Positions 1 through 6,211 of a stretch of DNA of 35,310 bases are shown piece after piece; within the stretch, counting starts at the first letter, position 1; each line of letters opens with the position of its first letter. Both the position numbers and the translations under genes were made by a program. Source of the stretch: a virus. The stretch lies in the IMG/VR virus record IMGVR_UViG_3300025151_000135, positions 1-35,310 of that record; one strand, 5' to 3'. The notes beneath the pieces are model-generated. The model was not told the DNA's origin. It saw only the letters and a list, made by a program, of their open reading frames with translations, and searched no databases.

Positions 1-56
1 TTCCCGTTTAGTTTGGTAGAAGTTATATAGATTTTTCTAGGTTCTTTAACTCGCAT
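1..56 (-). CDS. 5' part of small basic ORF that crosses the circular joint
   Basis: The start codon ATG is at 56-54. It is preceded on the minus strand by an AAGGGA ribosome-binding motif. The frame stays open to base 1. When the 12-bp terminal repeat is merged it continues from 35298 to a TAA at 35193-35195, giving 53 residues (56 + 106 = 162 nt, exactly 54 codons). The product starts MRVKEPRK and ends FSVK. It is lysine- and aromatic-rich and I do not recognise a family. Its start lies inside the preceding gene (23-178), as is common in this leftward operon. It is good internal evidence that the molecule is circular or circularly permuted. Confidence 0.6.
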   Translation of the reverse strand, partial: MRVKEPRKIYITSTKLNG

Positions 57-178
57 TGGATAATTCCCTTGTTAATTCGACGGTTTAAAGTATTGGCGGT
101 TTTACGGTCGCGGTTCGTACATATCCGGCGACGATTCCCCACGTTTATTTTTCCTTCTTTCCGGTATAGGTTTTTCAT
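23..178 (-). CDS. Small very basic protein, 51 aa, unknown
   Basis: The frame runs ATG (178) to TAA (23-25). The product begins MKNLYRKEGK and is dominated by Arg, Lys and Asn, including an NRRRICTNRDRK stretch, with two Cys. High charge suggests nucleic-acid contact, but no family is recognised. Its ATG directly follows the TGA of the gene at 180-326, so translation is probably coupled; only a weak SD (AAGG) is seen. It is part of the leftward operon that starts near 1645 and runs over the joint. Confidence 0.5.
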   Translation of the reverse strand: MKNLYRKEGKINVGNRRRICTNRDRKTANTLNRRINKGIIQCELKNLEKSI

Positions 179-179
179 A

Positions 180-326
180 TCAGACAGCCTTGTTTTTAAG
201 GATAATTTGACCGGCTAATAATCGCCGTTTTTTAGCTTCTTCAAGCATTTTTAAAGCCTTCACCAATTCTTTTTTTTCCCATCGTGGTTGATTCCCTACG
301 ATCTTCTTAGCTTTTTCTACTGTCAT
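180..326 (-). CDS. Small charged protein, 48 aa, unknown
   Basis: ATG at 326-324 is preceded by a good Shine-Dalgarno sequence (AGGAGAG, about 6 nt spacing). The product starts MTVEKAKKIV and is mostly Lys/Glu/Leu, predicted as one or two amphipathic helices. It lies 13 nt downstream of the C5-methyltransferase-like gene and is followed immediately by the 51-aa gene. No family is recognised. Coding status rests on the SD, tight packing and clean termination. Confidence 0.6.
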   Translation of the reverse strand: MTVEKAKKIVGNQPRWEKKELVKALKMLEEAKKRRLLAGQIILKNKAV

Positions 327-339
327 AATTAACTCTCCT

Positions 340-999
340 TTATTGATTGGCTGCAAAAAATGCCCTAGCGAATCCGCGAGGGGTCATTGATCGCATTTCT
401 TTTGTTTTTTCAGATTTCCCACCATAGAGGCGGTGCATTTTGGAACCGTCGACGGGATCAACCGGTTTTTTCTCCGGTTCCTGAAAATCGCCCCACAAAC
501 AAGTCCTTTTCGTATAGGCATCTTCGGCGGGGTCGTCGCACCATCCGCCAAATTCGCATGGTTGAAAGGTCATTTTATGGTGTCCGATATAATGCTTTAG
601 CCGGCCGACCGGATTTTCTAAGACCCAGAATTTCGGCTTATTGAGATAAACGAATCGCAAAGTAGCATCGACAATCGAAAGACCCTGGATCAACTGCTCG
701 TTTCCCTCCTCGGCCTTCTTTTTCCAATGTCTAGCACCGGCCGCACTAAAGGCGGTACACACCGGAGCAGACAACAGACCATAAACCGATCCGATATCCT
801 CTAAAGTCAAAAGGCGACAGTCGTCGCCATGCTTAAGATCAGTTTGAATGACGTTATAACCGGCGTCCCGATAGGGATCCGACCAGATCCCCGAATAATC
901 GCATAAAGACAAAATCGTTTTTGTGGAATTATCCGGTTTTTTAGGTTCCGGTTGATGATTGGCGGTTTTTGCCCTGTTTTTTCCTAGTTTAGTTTGCAT
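340..999 (-). CDS. C5-cytosine DNA methyltransferase-like protein
   Basis: The 219-aa product matches the plan of Dcm-type C5-methyltransferases. It has a SAM-binding motif I (LSLCDYSG, about residues 30-37), a motif IV segment with the catalytic-type Cys (SAPVCTAFS, Cys81), a motif VI-like VLENP (126-130), a motif VIII-like TKRTCLWG (163-170) and a C-terminal TPRGFARAFF resembling motif X. Two differences are visible. The usual PPC is PVC, and ENV is ENP, which leaves activity and product uncertain. The protein is short for the family, with little room for a target-recognition domain. The start has a textbook SD (AAGGAGATATACCC). It is the second gene of the leftward operon. The likely role is protection of phage cytosines. 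Confidence 0.7.
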   Translation of the reverse strand: MQTKLGKNRAKTANHQPEPKKPDNSTKTILSLCDYSGIWSDPYRDAGYNVIQTDLKHGDDCRLLTLEDIGSVYGLLSAPVCTAFSAAGARHWKKKAEEGNEQLIQGLSIVDATLRFVYLNKPKFWVLENPVGRLKHYIGHHKMTFQPCEFGGWCDDPAEDAYTKRTCLWGDFQEPEKKPVDPVDGSKMHRLYGGKSEKTKEMRSMTPRGFARAFFAANQ

Positions 1000-1032
1000 G
1001 GGTATATCTCCTTTTTATTTAATCTTTACCAT

Positions 1033-1058
1033 ATAGCCCACTAGCGAAAATGGGCTAT
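1033..1058. other. Intercistronic hairpin
   Basis: ATAGCCCA (1033-1040) pairs with TGGGCTAT (1051-1058) around a 10-nt loop. It lies between two leftward genes, upstream of the SD of the C5-methyltransferase-like gene. There is no U-run on either strand, so it is more likely an RNA processing or stability element than a terminator. Confidence 0.5.
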
Positions 1059-1071
1059 GGGGTGAGACTGA

Positions 1072-1614
1072 TCAAAGTAGTTGTTCTAATTGCTTTTTAT
1101 AAATTTGAATTAACGTTTGGTCGTTATCCAAAACAGCACAAGCAAGTTTTTTGCTCACGTTATCGATTGTAGTAGCGACATCAAAAGATTTATCAAAGTC
1201 TTCTAACTCGGAACCCTGCAAAAATTCCCGCTCATTTAAATATGAATTTTCAACCCAATCATTTAAAATCGAAAGTTTTTCACTAATGACCTTTTCCGTG
1301 GGACACGTCACGGTATTGGACACGATATCAGACAGGGAAAGATTTTCTATAATGGACAAGAATACGCTTTGACTGAATTCAGTGGTAAAGGTTGTGAAAT
1401 CAAAAGCATAATCCTCAAATTGCTCAAGATTCCACGCGTATGCTTCTAGGAATTCGTGAAAATCAGATTCTATCCAACATTTAAAGGTGCTAGTGACATC
1501 CGGCAAGATGATTGGGGAATCGTTTCCTTCTTCTTTTCTACATAATTCCTGATTCTCAACCCATGACTCGATTGCTTCAAAAATTACCCATTTATGTATG
1601 TCTACGCTTTGCAT
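1072..1614 (-). CDS. Acidic protein, 180 aa, unknown
   Basis: This is the first gene of the leftward operon, about 30 nt downstream of a good sigma70-like promoter, with SD AAGGAGATAAC before ATG 1614. The product is acidic, Ser- and Glu-rich, with many Trp/Phe residues in its first half (for example WVENQELC and FHEFLEAYAWNLEQFEDYAFDF). It appears soluble and helical, without signal peptide or membrane segment. No family is recognised. Being promoter-proximal, small and acidic is typical of phage host-takeover or anti-defence proteins, but that is inference only. Confidence 0.65.
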   Translation of the reverse strand: MQSVDIHKWVIFEAIESWVENQELCRKEEGNDSPIILPDVTSTFKCWIESDFHEFLEAYAWNLEQFEDYAFDFTTFTTEFSQSVFLSIIENLSLSDIVSNTVTCPTEKVISEKLSILNDWVENSYLNEREFLQGSELEDFDKSFDVATTIDNVSKKLACAVLDNDQTLIQIYKKQLEQLL

Positions 1615-1651
1615 TGTTATCTCCTTTATTTAACACATATCTAAACCTATT

Positions 1652-1679
1652 ATTATACCCTTAAAAGGGTGTATGTCTA
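1652..1679 (-). promoter_or_regulatory. Predicted sigma70 promoter of the leftward operon
   Basis: Read on the minus strand, the -35 is TAGACA (1679-1674), the spacer is 16 nt, and the -10 is a perfect TATAAT (1657-1652). The transcript would start near 1645, about 30 nt before the ATG at 1614. The operator-like ACCC-N6-GGGT fills the spacer. Confidence 0.7.
1657..1670. promoter_or_regulatory. Operator candidate, ACCC-N6-GGGT copy 1
   Basis: ACCCTTAAAAGGGT has 6-bp arms (ACCCTT/AAGGGT). It sits between the -35 and -10 of the leftward promoter, so a bound protein would exclude RNA polymerase. The same ACCC-N6-GGGT spacing recurs at 2145-2158 and 30193-30206, each time in a predicted promoter. 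Confidence 0.6.
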
Positions 1680-1707
1680 CTAATGTCAATAGCAAAACAT
1701 GAATTAT

Positions 1708-1721
1708 TTTCACGGGTGAAA
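1708..1721. repeat. Inverted repeat TTTCAC-GG-GTGAAA
   Basis: A 14-bp near-palindrome with perfect 6-bp arms. Its arms resemble those of the parS-like site at 2167-2182 (TTTCA/TGAAA), with two extra central bases. Confidence 0.45.
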
Positions 1722-1730
1722 TGGTCCGAT

Positions 1731-1752
1731 ATTCAATAGCCTGGCATTGAAT
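1731..1752. repeat. Inverted repeat ATTCAAT-N8-ATTGAAT
   Basis: Perfect 7-bp arms at 1731-1737 and 1746-1752 are separated by 8 nt. The right arm also begins a 12-bp palindrome, ATTGAATTCAAT (1746-1757). The function is unknown; it lies upstream of the leftward promoter. Confidence 0.45.
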
Positions 1753-1942
1753 TCAATTGTTGAGAAGGGGAAATTAGGGGGAAAAATCTCTCCTAACGTT
1801 TCTACGCTCAAACGGGGGGAGGAAAGGGGAAGGCGGGAAATCGCCTCGTTGCTAGGTCTACGTTGATTTTCGGGGGTGGAGATACTAGGGCAAGGGGTGA
1901 TCGTTTTATTTGCAGTAGCGAGCGTGTATGGCGGTGGGTTTT

Positions 1943-2019
1943 ATACCACAAATCTGTGGTATGTTTGCAACAAATAGGGGTGTGGTTTTTATGCCACAGG
2001 TGGTGGTTTTTCTACCACA
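1943..2019. repeat. Cluster of TGTGGT/ACCACA repeats
   Basis: ATACCACA (1943-1950) and TGTGGTAT (1955-1962) form a perfect 8-bp inverted repeat around AATC. It is followed by TGTGG (1981-1985) with CCACA (1994-1998), and GTGGT (2003-2007) with ACCAC (2014-2018). Six half-sites in 77 bp suggest cooperative protein binding or an iteron-like array. Confidence 0.55.
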
Positions 2020-2026
2020 GCCATGA

Positions 2027-2055
2027 TGCAATGCACAAAGCTAGTGTGCGGTGCA
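2027..2055. repeat. Imperfect hairpin with TGCA and GCACA/TGTGC arms
   Basis: Outer TGCA (2027-2030 and 2052-2055) encloses inner GCACA (2033-2037) and TGTGC (2045-2049). It lies directly downstream of the TGTGG cluster. No U-run follows. Confidence 0.4.
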
Positions 2056-2137
2056 ACAGAGCAATTTATTTCTAGACCCCCTCCCCCTGGGATTTTTAGG
2101 CGTAGGCTTGGAGCGACACAAAAAAAATTCTAAAACT

Positions 2138-2165
2138 TTGATTTACCCTTTCGTGGGTATACACT
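2138..2165 (+). promoter_or_regulatory. Predicted promoter of the late rightward operon
   Basis: TTGATT (2138-2143), a 16-nt spacer and TACACT (2160-2165). The -10 is weaker than in the leftward promoter, and an overlapping TATACA is an alternative. The transcript would start near 2172, inside the parS-like palindrome, about 25 nt before ATG 2197. Confidence 0.5.
2145..2158. promoter_or_regulatory. Operator candidate, ACCC-N6-GGGT copy 2
   Basis: ACCCTTTCGTGGGT lies in the spacer of the late promoter. Its geometry is close to that of copy 1 in the leftward promoter. Confidence 0.55.
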
Positions 2166-2166
2166 A

Positions 2167-2182
2167 TGTTTCATGTGAAACA
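2167..2182. promoter_or_regulatory. parS-like 16-bp palindrome
   Basis: TGTTTCATGTGAAACA differs at one central base from the widely conserved bacterial parS consensus TGTTTCACGTGAAACA (established knowledge). It lies between the late promoter -10 and the first SD. No ParA or ParB gene is in the genome, so a function would need a host ParB. Alternatively it is an ordinary operator. Confidence 0.5.
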
Positions 2183-2196
2183 CTGAGGGTTTGATT

Positions 2197-2601
2197 ATGG
2201 GTGATGTAATTAACTTGAGGGACGCATTTACAGAGTCAGAGCGTGTAACGCACACGTTACCGATTAACAAGGATTGGGAGGCTTTTATACCAAAGACTAA
2301 GTTATTGCAGATTAGTGCGGAGTTAATTTTGGGTGTAAAGGAGGTTCGTAACCGTTGTGAGGAAGATTTGCATGAGTATATGGGTTTGTATTATTTAGGG
2401 GAGGATGACAGGCCGTCAAGTACCCAGGTTGGTGTATTAGCTTTTGCGGATATTGCGAGGATGTATGTTTTAACGGAATTTTTCAAGACGAGTACGGATA
2501 TGATGGAAGAGTCGGATTTCAGGGATTTTGTATTATCGGATCCTAAGTTATGTCGTATTTATGAGTTATTAGTGGAGTATTTGAATGACGCAGATTGTTG
2601 A
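2197..2601 (+). CDS. Hypothetical protein, 134 aa, first gene of late operon
   Basis: ATG 2197 is preferred over the in-frame TTG at 2191 because GAGGG lies 7 nt upstream of it. The product begins MGDVINLRDAF. It is acidic and helical, with an NRCEEDLHEYMGLYY segment, and has no membrane segment. Codon choice is T/G-rich, as in the 67-aa gene that follows, whose start overlaps its end by 17 nt. No family is recognised. Its place directly behind the parS-like palindrome and the late promoter suggests an early-expressed or regulatory role, which is unproven. Confidence 0.6.
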   Translation: MGDVINLRDAFTESERVTHTLPINKDWEAFIPKTKLLQISAELILGVKEVRNRCEEDLHEYMGLYYLGEDDRPSSTQVGVLAFADIARMYVLTEFFKTSTDMMEESDFRDFVLSDPKLCRIYELLVEYLNDADC

Positions 2602-2788
2602 TCAGAAGAAATACCAGTCAAATCGCCGATATATGGCGTGGGCATCATTAGCTATGATATTAGTCACTTGTATAGCGGTACTTGCGTTTCCGAGCCGTTT
2701 TGAGCCAGCTGAGAGTATTTTAATGATGTTGTTAGGGTCATTAAGTGCAGTAGTGGCAGCGTATTTTGGATTTAGTCATAAGAAATGA
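2585..2788 (+). CDS. Small two-helix membrane protein, 67 aa (holin-like)
   Basis: After a charged N-terminus (residues 1-15) come two hydrophobic segments, about residues 17-35 (ASLAMILVTCIAVLAFPS) and 44-63 (ILMMLLGSLSAVVAAYFGF), and a short basic end, SHKK. Small size, two helices and a basic tail are typical of class II holins or membrane-anchored phage peptides. A clearer GTA-type holin is encoded at 4016-4390, so this may be a holin partner or antiholin. It overlaps both neighbours by a few bases. Confidence 0.6.
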   Translation: MTQIVDQKKYQSNRRYMAWASLAMILVTCIAVLAFPSRFEPAESILMMLLGSLSAVVAAYFGFSHKK

Positions 2789-3324
2789 AGGGCAAACAAT
2801 ATAACATTATTTATGCAGATCCACCGTGGAGCTACAAAGAAAATTGGGGCAACGGTGCAGTTCACCATCATTATGATTCCATGACCGCTAAAAGTATTGC
2901 GGAACTTTCAGTGCAAAACATTGCCGATGATAATTGTCACTTATATCTCTGGTACACCAATTCGTTTGTGAGAGAAGCCCATGCCGTTTGTGATGCTTGG
3001 GGCTTTACATATAAACAAACGCTAACGTGGGTTAAACAGTATTCAAACAAAAACATTGAAATGGGGTTGGGTTATTATTTTCGAGGAGCAACCGAACACG
3101 TTTTGTTTGCAGTAAAAGGCAAATTACCACGCTTGCGAAAAGATTTGAAAAACGTTATAGAGACAGAAGGTAGTGCAGTTTATGAAATTAACAGCCGTAA
3201 GCACAGCGAAAAACCGCAAGTATTCAGGGACATCATTGTGCAACATTCTGGCGATCTGCCAAGAATAGAGCTATTTGCAAGAAATAAAACAGAAGGTTGG
3301 GATGTTTGGGGAAATGAAGTTTAA
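2785..3324 (+). CDS. MT-A70 family adenine methyltransferase
   Basis: The product carries the MT-A70 hallmark DPPW at residues 12-15 (IIYADPPWSYKE), followed by LYLWYTNSF, a GYYFRGATEHVLFAVKG block typical of the family, and a C-terminal RIELFARNKTEGWDVWGNE. Phage members methylate adenine N6 in DNA. At 179 aa it is a minimal catalytic domain without a separate recognition domain. ATG 2785 overlaps the previous stop by 4 nt. Base use differs visibly from its T/G-rich neighbours: more A and C, CAC and AAA codons. This suggests separate acquisition. It probably marks phage adenines against restriction. Confidence 0.88.
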   Translation: MKGKQYNIIYADPPWSYKENWGNGAVHHHYDSMTAKSIAELSVQNIADDNCHLYLWYTNSFVREAHAVCDAWGFTYKQTLTWVKQYSNKNIEMGLGYYFRGATEHVLFAVKGKLPRLRKDLKNVIETEGSAVYEINSRKHSEKPQVFRDIIVQHSGDLPRIELFARNKTEGWDVWGNEV

Positions 3325-4016
3325 TGATTACAGATACAAAATATAGTCGCGAAAATCCTTCGGATTTTTATAAGCGGTGTTTGGAATATTATATTCAGAT
3401 GCACTCTACGACCAAGGCGTTTGATGGGCGTAGTATTAATAAGTTTGTATCTATTATAAAGACGTTGATTAGGAATCATCATTGTAAGACGTTATTGGAT
3501 TATGGGTCGGGTAAGGCAACGTTATATAGTGATAATTTTGGTTTATTGACTGATATTATTGATCACCCGTTACAGGAATATTGGGGTTTAGATAAGGTAT
3601 TTTTGTATGAACCGGCGATTAAGGGGTTAAGGGTATTACCGCCTAAACCGGTAGATTGTGTTATATGTACGGACGTTTTGGAGCATATTCCCCCACAGGA
3701 TTTACATTGGGTAATAGATGAGATGTGCAGTAAAGCGACTGAGTTTGTGTTTTTAAATATTTGCACATTTCCGGCTATGAAGGTGTTCCCAGATGGCACG
3801 AATGTTCATGTGAGTGTGTTTGATCAGAATGATTGGCTTACTTTTTTATCCAGAAAACGTAAAAATTTTGAAGATTTAGTAATTTATGTGTATTTTGACG
3901 TATTAGAGAATGATGAAACGATTAGTCGGGCGTATAAATTAGATAACTATACGCCGGAGCATATTGATTTTAAGATTAATCGTGTAGAGCCGTTATCTAT
4001 ACAGGGAGGCATATAA
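3324..4016 (+). CDS. Class I SAM-dependent methyltransferase
   Basis: The 230-aa product has a motif I-like LLDYGSGKATLYS (about residues 52-64), the central VDCVICTDVLEHIP (about 111-124) characteristic of Methyltransf_11/23-type enzymes, and a following helix-strand pattern (VFLNICTFPA). No DNA-specific DPPY/NPPY motif is seen. The substrate may be a small molecule, protein, glycan or base intermediate. It overlaps the MT-A70 stop by 1 nt and the holin-like start by 1 nt, so the genes are translationally coupled. Confidence 0.75.
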   Translation: MITDTKYSRENPSDFYKRCLEYYIQMHSTTKAFDGRSINKFVSIIKTLIRNHHCKTLLDYGSGKATLYSDNFGLLTDIIDHPLQEYWGLDKVFLYEPAIKGLRVLPPKPVDCVICTDVLEHIPPQDLHWVIDEMCSKATEFVFLNICTFPAMKVFPDGTNVHVSVFDQNDWLTFLSRKRKNFEDLVIYVYFDVLENDETISRAYKLDNYTPEHIDFKINRVEPLSIQGGI

Positions 4017-4390
4017 TGCTAGGTTTTTTAACACCGATTGCTAAAATTGCCGGTAGTTTGGTAGAGGGTCAGGTAGAGAAGTCTAAAGCTAAAGCAAAAG
4101 CTACGGTAGCCAGGGCAGAAGCGGAAGCGGAAGTGATGAAGGTTGCTGCTACGCATGAAGCCGGTTGGGAAAAGATAATGGCAGAAGCCTCGGCTGGTTC
4201 TTGGAAAGATGAGGCATGGACTATTTTATTTATCATTATTATAGGGGCATCATTTATTCCGTGGTGTAGACCCTATATTGCCGAAGGATTTCAAGCCTTA
4301 GAAACTGCACCGGATTGGTTTACTTATGCGATGTACGCTTCTATAGCGGCATCTTTTGGTATTCGTGGCATTAAAGGTATGAAGAAATGA
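4016..4390 (+). CDS. Holin, GTA three-TM type
   Basis: The 124-aa product has an amphipathic Ala/Lys/Glu-rich first half (residues 15-50) and a SWKDEAWTILFIIIIGASFIPWC membrane segment. This is followed by a second helix, AMYASIAASFGIRGIKGMKK. That matches the GTA_holin_3TM family found in alphaproteobacterial gene-transfer agents and many marine phages (family knowledge). It would release the M15 endolysin encoded at 32639-33007, although the two genes are far apart. A basic C-terminus fits a cytoplasmic tail. Confidence 0.72.
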   Translation: MLGFLTPIAKIAGSLVEGQVEKSKAKAKATVARAEAEAEVMKVAATHEAGWEKIMAEASAGSWKDEAWTILFIIIIGASFIPWCRPYIAEGFQALETAPDWFTYAMYASIAASFGIRGIKGMKK

Positions 4391-4638
4391 CTGTTAATTA
4401 TCGTGGAGAAACGTTTTCGGGCTATAACAAACCTAAACGGAGTCGAAAAGGCGGTAAAAAATTCGTAGTATTAGCTAAAGTAGGCGATCAGACTAAGATG
4501 ATACGGTTTGGCGATGCAAATATGACGATTAAGAAAGACCAACCTAAAGCTCGTAAATCGTTTAGAGCCAGACACAAATGCGATACTGATCCACCATCAA
4601 AACTTACAGCCAGATATTGGAGTTGTAAAAAGTGGTAA
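4387..4638 (+). CDS. Small basic conserved phage protein, 83 aa
   Basis: ATG 4387 overlaps the holin stop by 4 nt. The product is Lys/Arg-rich and ends with a KSFRARHKCDTDPPSK...ARYWSCKKW pattern in which two Cys, one His and several aromatic residues recur. Proteins with this tail are common in podoviruses near terminase genes, with no agreed function as far as I know. High basicity suggests a DNA- or capsid-associated role. Confidence 0.6.
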   Translation: MTVNYRGETFSGYNKPKRSRKGGKKFVVLAKVGDQTKMIRFGDANMTIKKDQPKARKSFRARHKCDTDPPSKLTARYWSCKKW

Positions 4639-4766
4639 GTTACGATAAACCGATTACCCAATCGTCAATTATCCCACCAGAACGAAAACCGTTGGTAAAA
4701 CCACAAGAACCGGTTAAAGAAGTACCACCACCTAAATCTACTAATCATGTAGATAAAACAGTGTAA
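4632..4766 (+). CDS. Proline-rich small protein, 44 aa
   Basis: The start is GTG 4632, overlapping the previous stop, with GGAG about 10 nt upstream. The product has many Pro and Lys (IIPPERKPLVKPQEP, then VKEVPPPK). Its stop TAA overlaps an ATG that opens a 9-codon frame (4766-4795), which is probably not functional. Coding is supported by tight packing and a clean frame, but non-ATG initiation leaves doubt. Confidence 0.4.
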   Translation: MVSYDKPITQSSIIPPERKPLVKPQEPVKEVPPPKSTNHVDKTV

Positions 4767-4804
4767 TGGCTAGAAAAGTCCCAAAAACTAAATAGGAGAT
4801 TATT

Positions 4805-4945
4805 ATGCCCGTTATGAAATCAAGCAAAGGATATAAATACGGTACTAGCGGTAAAACCTATAAAGGAAAAGGGGCAAAAAAGAAAGCAACTAAACAGGGA
4901 TTAGCGATTCAAGCAAGTAAACGGAGAAAACGTTTAAAAGGCTAA
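4805..4945 (+). CDS. Very basic small protein, 46 aa
   Basis: ATG 4805 has a good SD (TAGGAGATTATT). Over a third of residues are Lys or Arg (for example SKGYKYGTSGKTYKGKG and ASKRRKRLKG), with repeated Gly-Tyr-Lys units. It is likely a nucleic-acid-binding or virion-packaged peptide. It lies directly upstream of the terminase gene, with only 2 nt between stop and start. A role as a packaging accessory is inferred from position alone. Confidence 0.6.
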   Translation: MPVMKSSKGYKYGTSGKTYKGKGAKKKATKQGLAIQASKRRKRLKG

Positions 4946-4947
4946 TA

Positions 4948-6210
4948 ATGCAAATAAAAATACCGTATACCCCTAGAAAATTACAAAGAAACGCACATAG
5001 TCGTAAAGAACGTTTTGCTTTATTGGTATGTCACCGTCGATTTGGAAAGACAGTATTTGCTATTAATGAAGTCATTAAATGTGCGGCAATGTGCCGTCTT
5101 AAAGAACCGCGTTTTGCGTATATTAGCCCTTTATATAGGCAAAGTAAGGCAGTAGCGTGGGATATGGTCAAACATTACACCCGTCCTATACCAGAAGTAA
5201 AATACAATGAAGCGGAATTGCGTTGTGATTTACCTAATAACGCACGATTAACGTTATATGGCGGTGATAATCCAGATTCTTTGCGTGGGTTATATTTAGA
5301 TGGCGTAATTATGGACGAATATGCCCAGATGAGTGCAAGATTGTTTCCAGAAGTAGTACGTCCTGCATTAGCTGACCGTAAAGGGTGGGCAGTATTTATT
5401 GGGACACCGCGAGGTCATAATAGTTTCTTTGATTTATATCAGAGTGTAAAAGACGATCCGGATTGGTATGTAAAAATACATAAAGCGTCAGAAACCGGTT
5501 ATTTGGAAGACGAAGAACTAGTAGCAGCCCGTAAACAAATGTCAGAAGACCAGTATTTGCAAGAGTTTGAATGTTCTTGGACAGCTGCAATACAGGGTGC
5601 ATATTACGGTAAATTGTTAGAAGCAGCAGAAAAAGAAAGTAGAATAGGCAAAATACAGTTTGATCCGTCGTTTTCTGTAGAAACATGGTGGGATTTAGGT
5701 ATAGGGGATAGTACAGCAATATGGTTTGTGCAAAGAAATGGTGGAGAATTGCGTGTTATTGACTACTATGAAGCATCAGGAGAAGGATTAAATCATTATG
5801 TCAATGTGTTACAGGAGAAAGCTGCAACGGGAACATGGACATATAGTGACCATATTTTTCCGCATGATGTACGCCAAAGAAGTCTAGATACAGGGCGATC
5901 TAGAGTGGAAGTGCTATACAATTTAGGCATAGAGGCTAAGATAGTAAAGATGCACAAAGTGGAAGATGGGATAGAAACAGTGCGTAGAACGTTGAATAAT
6001 TGTTGGTTTGATGACCTTCGATGCAGAAGGGGACTAGACGCATTACGTCAATATAGGGCAGAATACGACGAAACGAGAAGAACATTCCGGTTAAAACCGG
6101 TACATGATTGGGCATCTCATGCAGCAGATGCGTTTCGATACGGATGTATGTATTCACCGATCATGAATACATGGGACACATTAAATTATAGTAATTCAGG
6201 AATAGTTTGA
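4948..6210 (+). CDS. terL: Terminase large subunit
   Basis: The 420-aa packaging motor has a deviant Walker A (CHRRFGKT, residues 28-35), a Walker B with catalytic Glu (GVIMDEYA, Asp123-Glu124) and a motif III-like VFIGTPRGHNSF. The C-terminal RNase H-like nuclease shows WWDLGIGDSTAIW (about 247-259) and HDWASHAADAFRYG (about 386-399). It pumps DNA into the prohead and cuts the concatemer. Length and motifs fit the Terminase_6 group of short-tailed phages. The following small gene may be its partner. Confidence 0.93.
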   Translation: MQIKIPYTPRKLQRNAHSRKERFALLVCHRRFGKTVFAINEVIKCAAMCRLKEPRFAYISPLYRQSKAVAWDMVKHYTRPIPEVKYNEAELRCDLPNNARLTLYGGDNPDSLRGLYLDGVIMDEYAQMSARLFPEVVRPALADRKGWAVFIGTPRGHNSFFDLYQSVKDDPDWYVKIHKASETGYLEDEELVAARKQMSEDQYLQEFECSWTAAIQGAYYGKLLEAAEKESRIGKIQFDPSFSVETWWDLGIGDSTAIWFVQRNGGELRVIDYYEASGEGLNHYVNVLQEKAATGTWTYSDHIFPHDVRQRSLDTGRSRVEVLYNLGIEAKIVKMHKVEDGIETVRRTLNNCWFDDLRCRRGLDALRQYRAEYDETRRTFRLKPVHDWASHAADAFRYGCMYSPIMNTWDTLNYSNSGIV

Positions 6211-6211
6211 T

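Larger units (their letters stand above)
1615..2196. other. Divergent control region rich in inverted repeats
   Basis: This 582-bp non-coding stretch separates the leftward operon from the late rightward operon. It holds two predicted promoters pointing outward, two copies of ACCC-N6-GGGT, a parS-like palindrome, a cluster of TGTGG/CCACA repeats, several other inverted repeats, and G-runs on the + strand at about 1768-1840. No convincing gene is seen. A replication origin or packaging site could also be here, but nothing proves it. Confidence 0.6.

Noticed and set aside
387-644. 85-codon + strand frame
   Set aside because: It is antisense to the methyltransferase-like gene, without SD, in a region of leftward genes.
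1943-2019. CRISPR-like array
   Set aside because: Repeats are only 5-8 bp, alternate in orientation and lack uniform spacers.
1863-2075. 70-codon + strand frame starting MIFGGGDTRARG
   Set aside because: It lies across the inverted-repeat array, lacks a credible SD, and is rich in Trp, Cys and Arg from the repeats themselves.
4766-4795. 9-codon frame MARKVPKTK
   Set aside because: It is too short to support. Its presence may only reflect coupling between neighbouring starts.
5396-5719. 107-codon minus-strand frame
   Set aside because: It lies fully inside the terminase gene on the opposite strand and arises from its codon bias.
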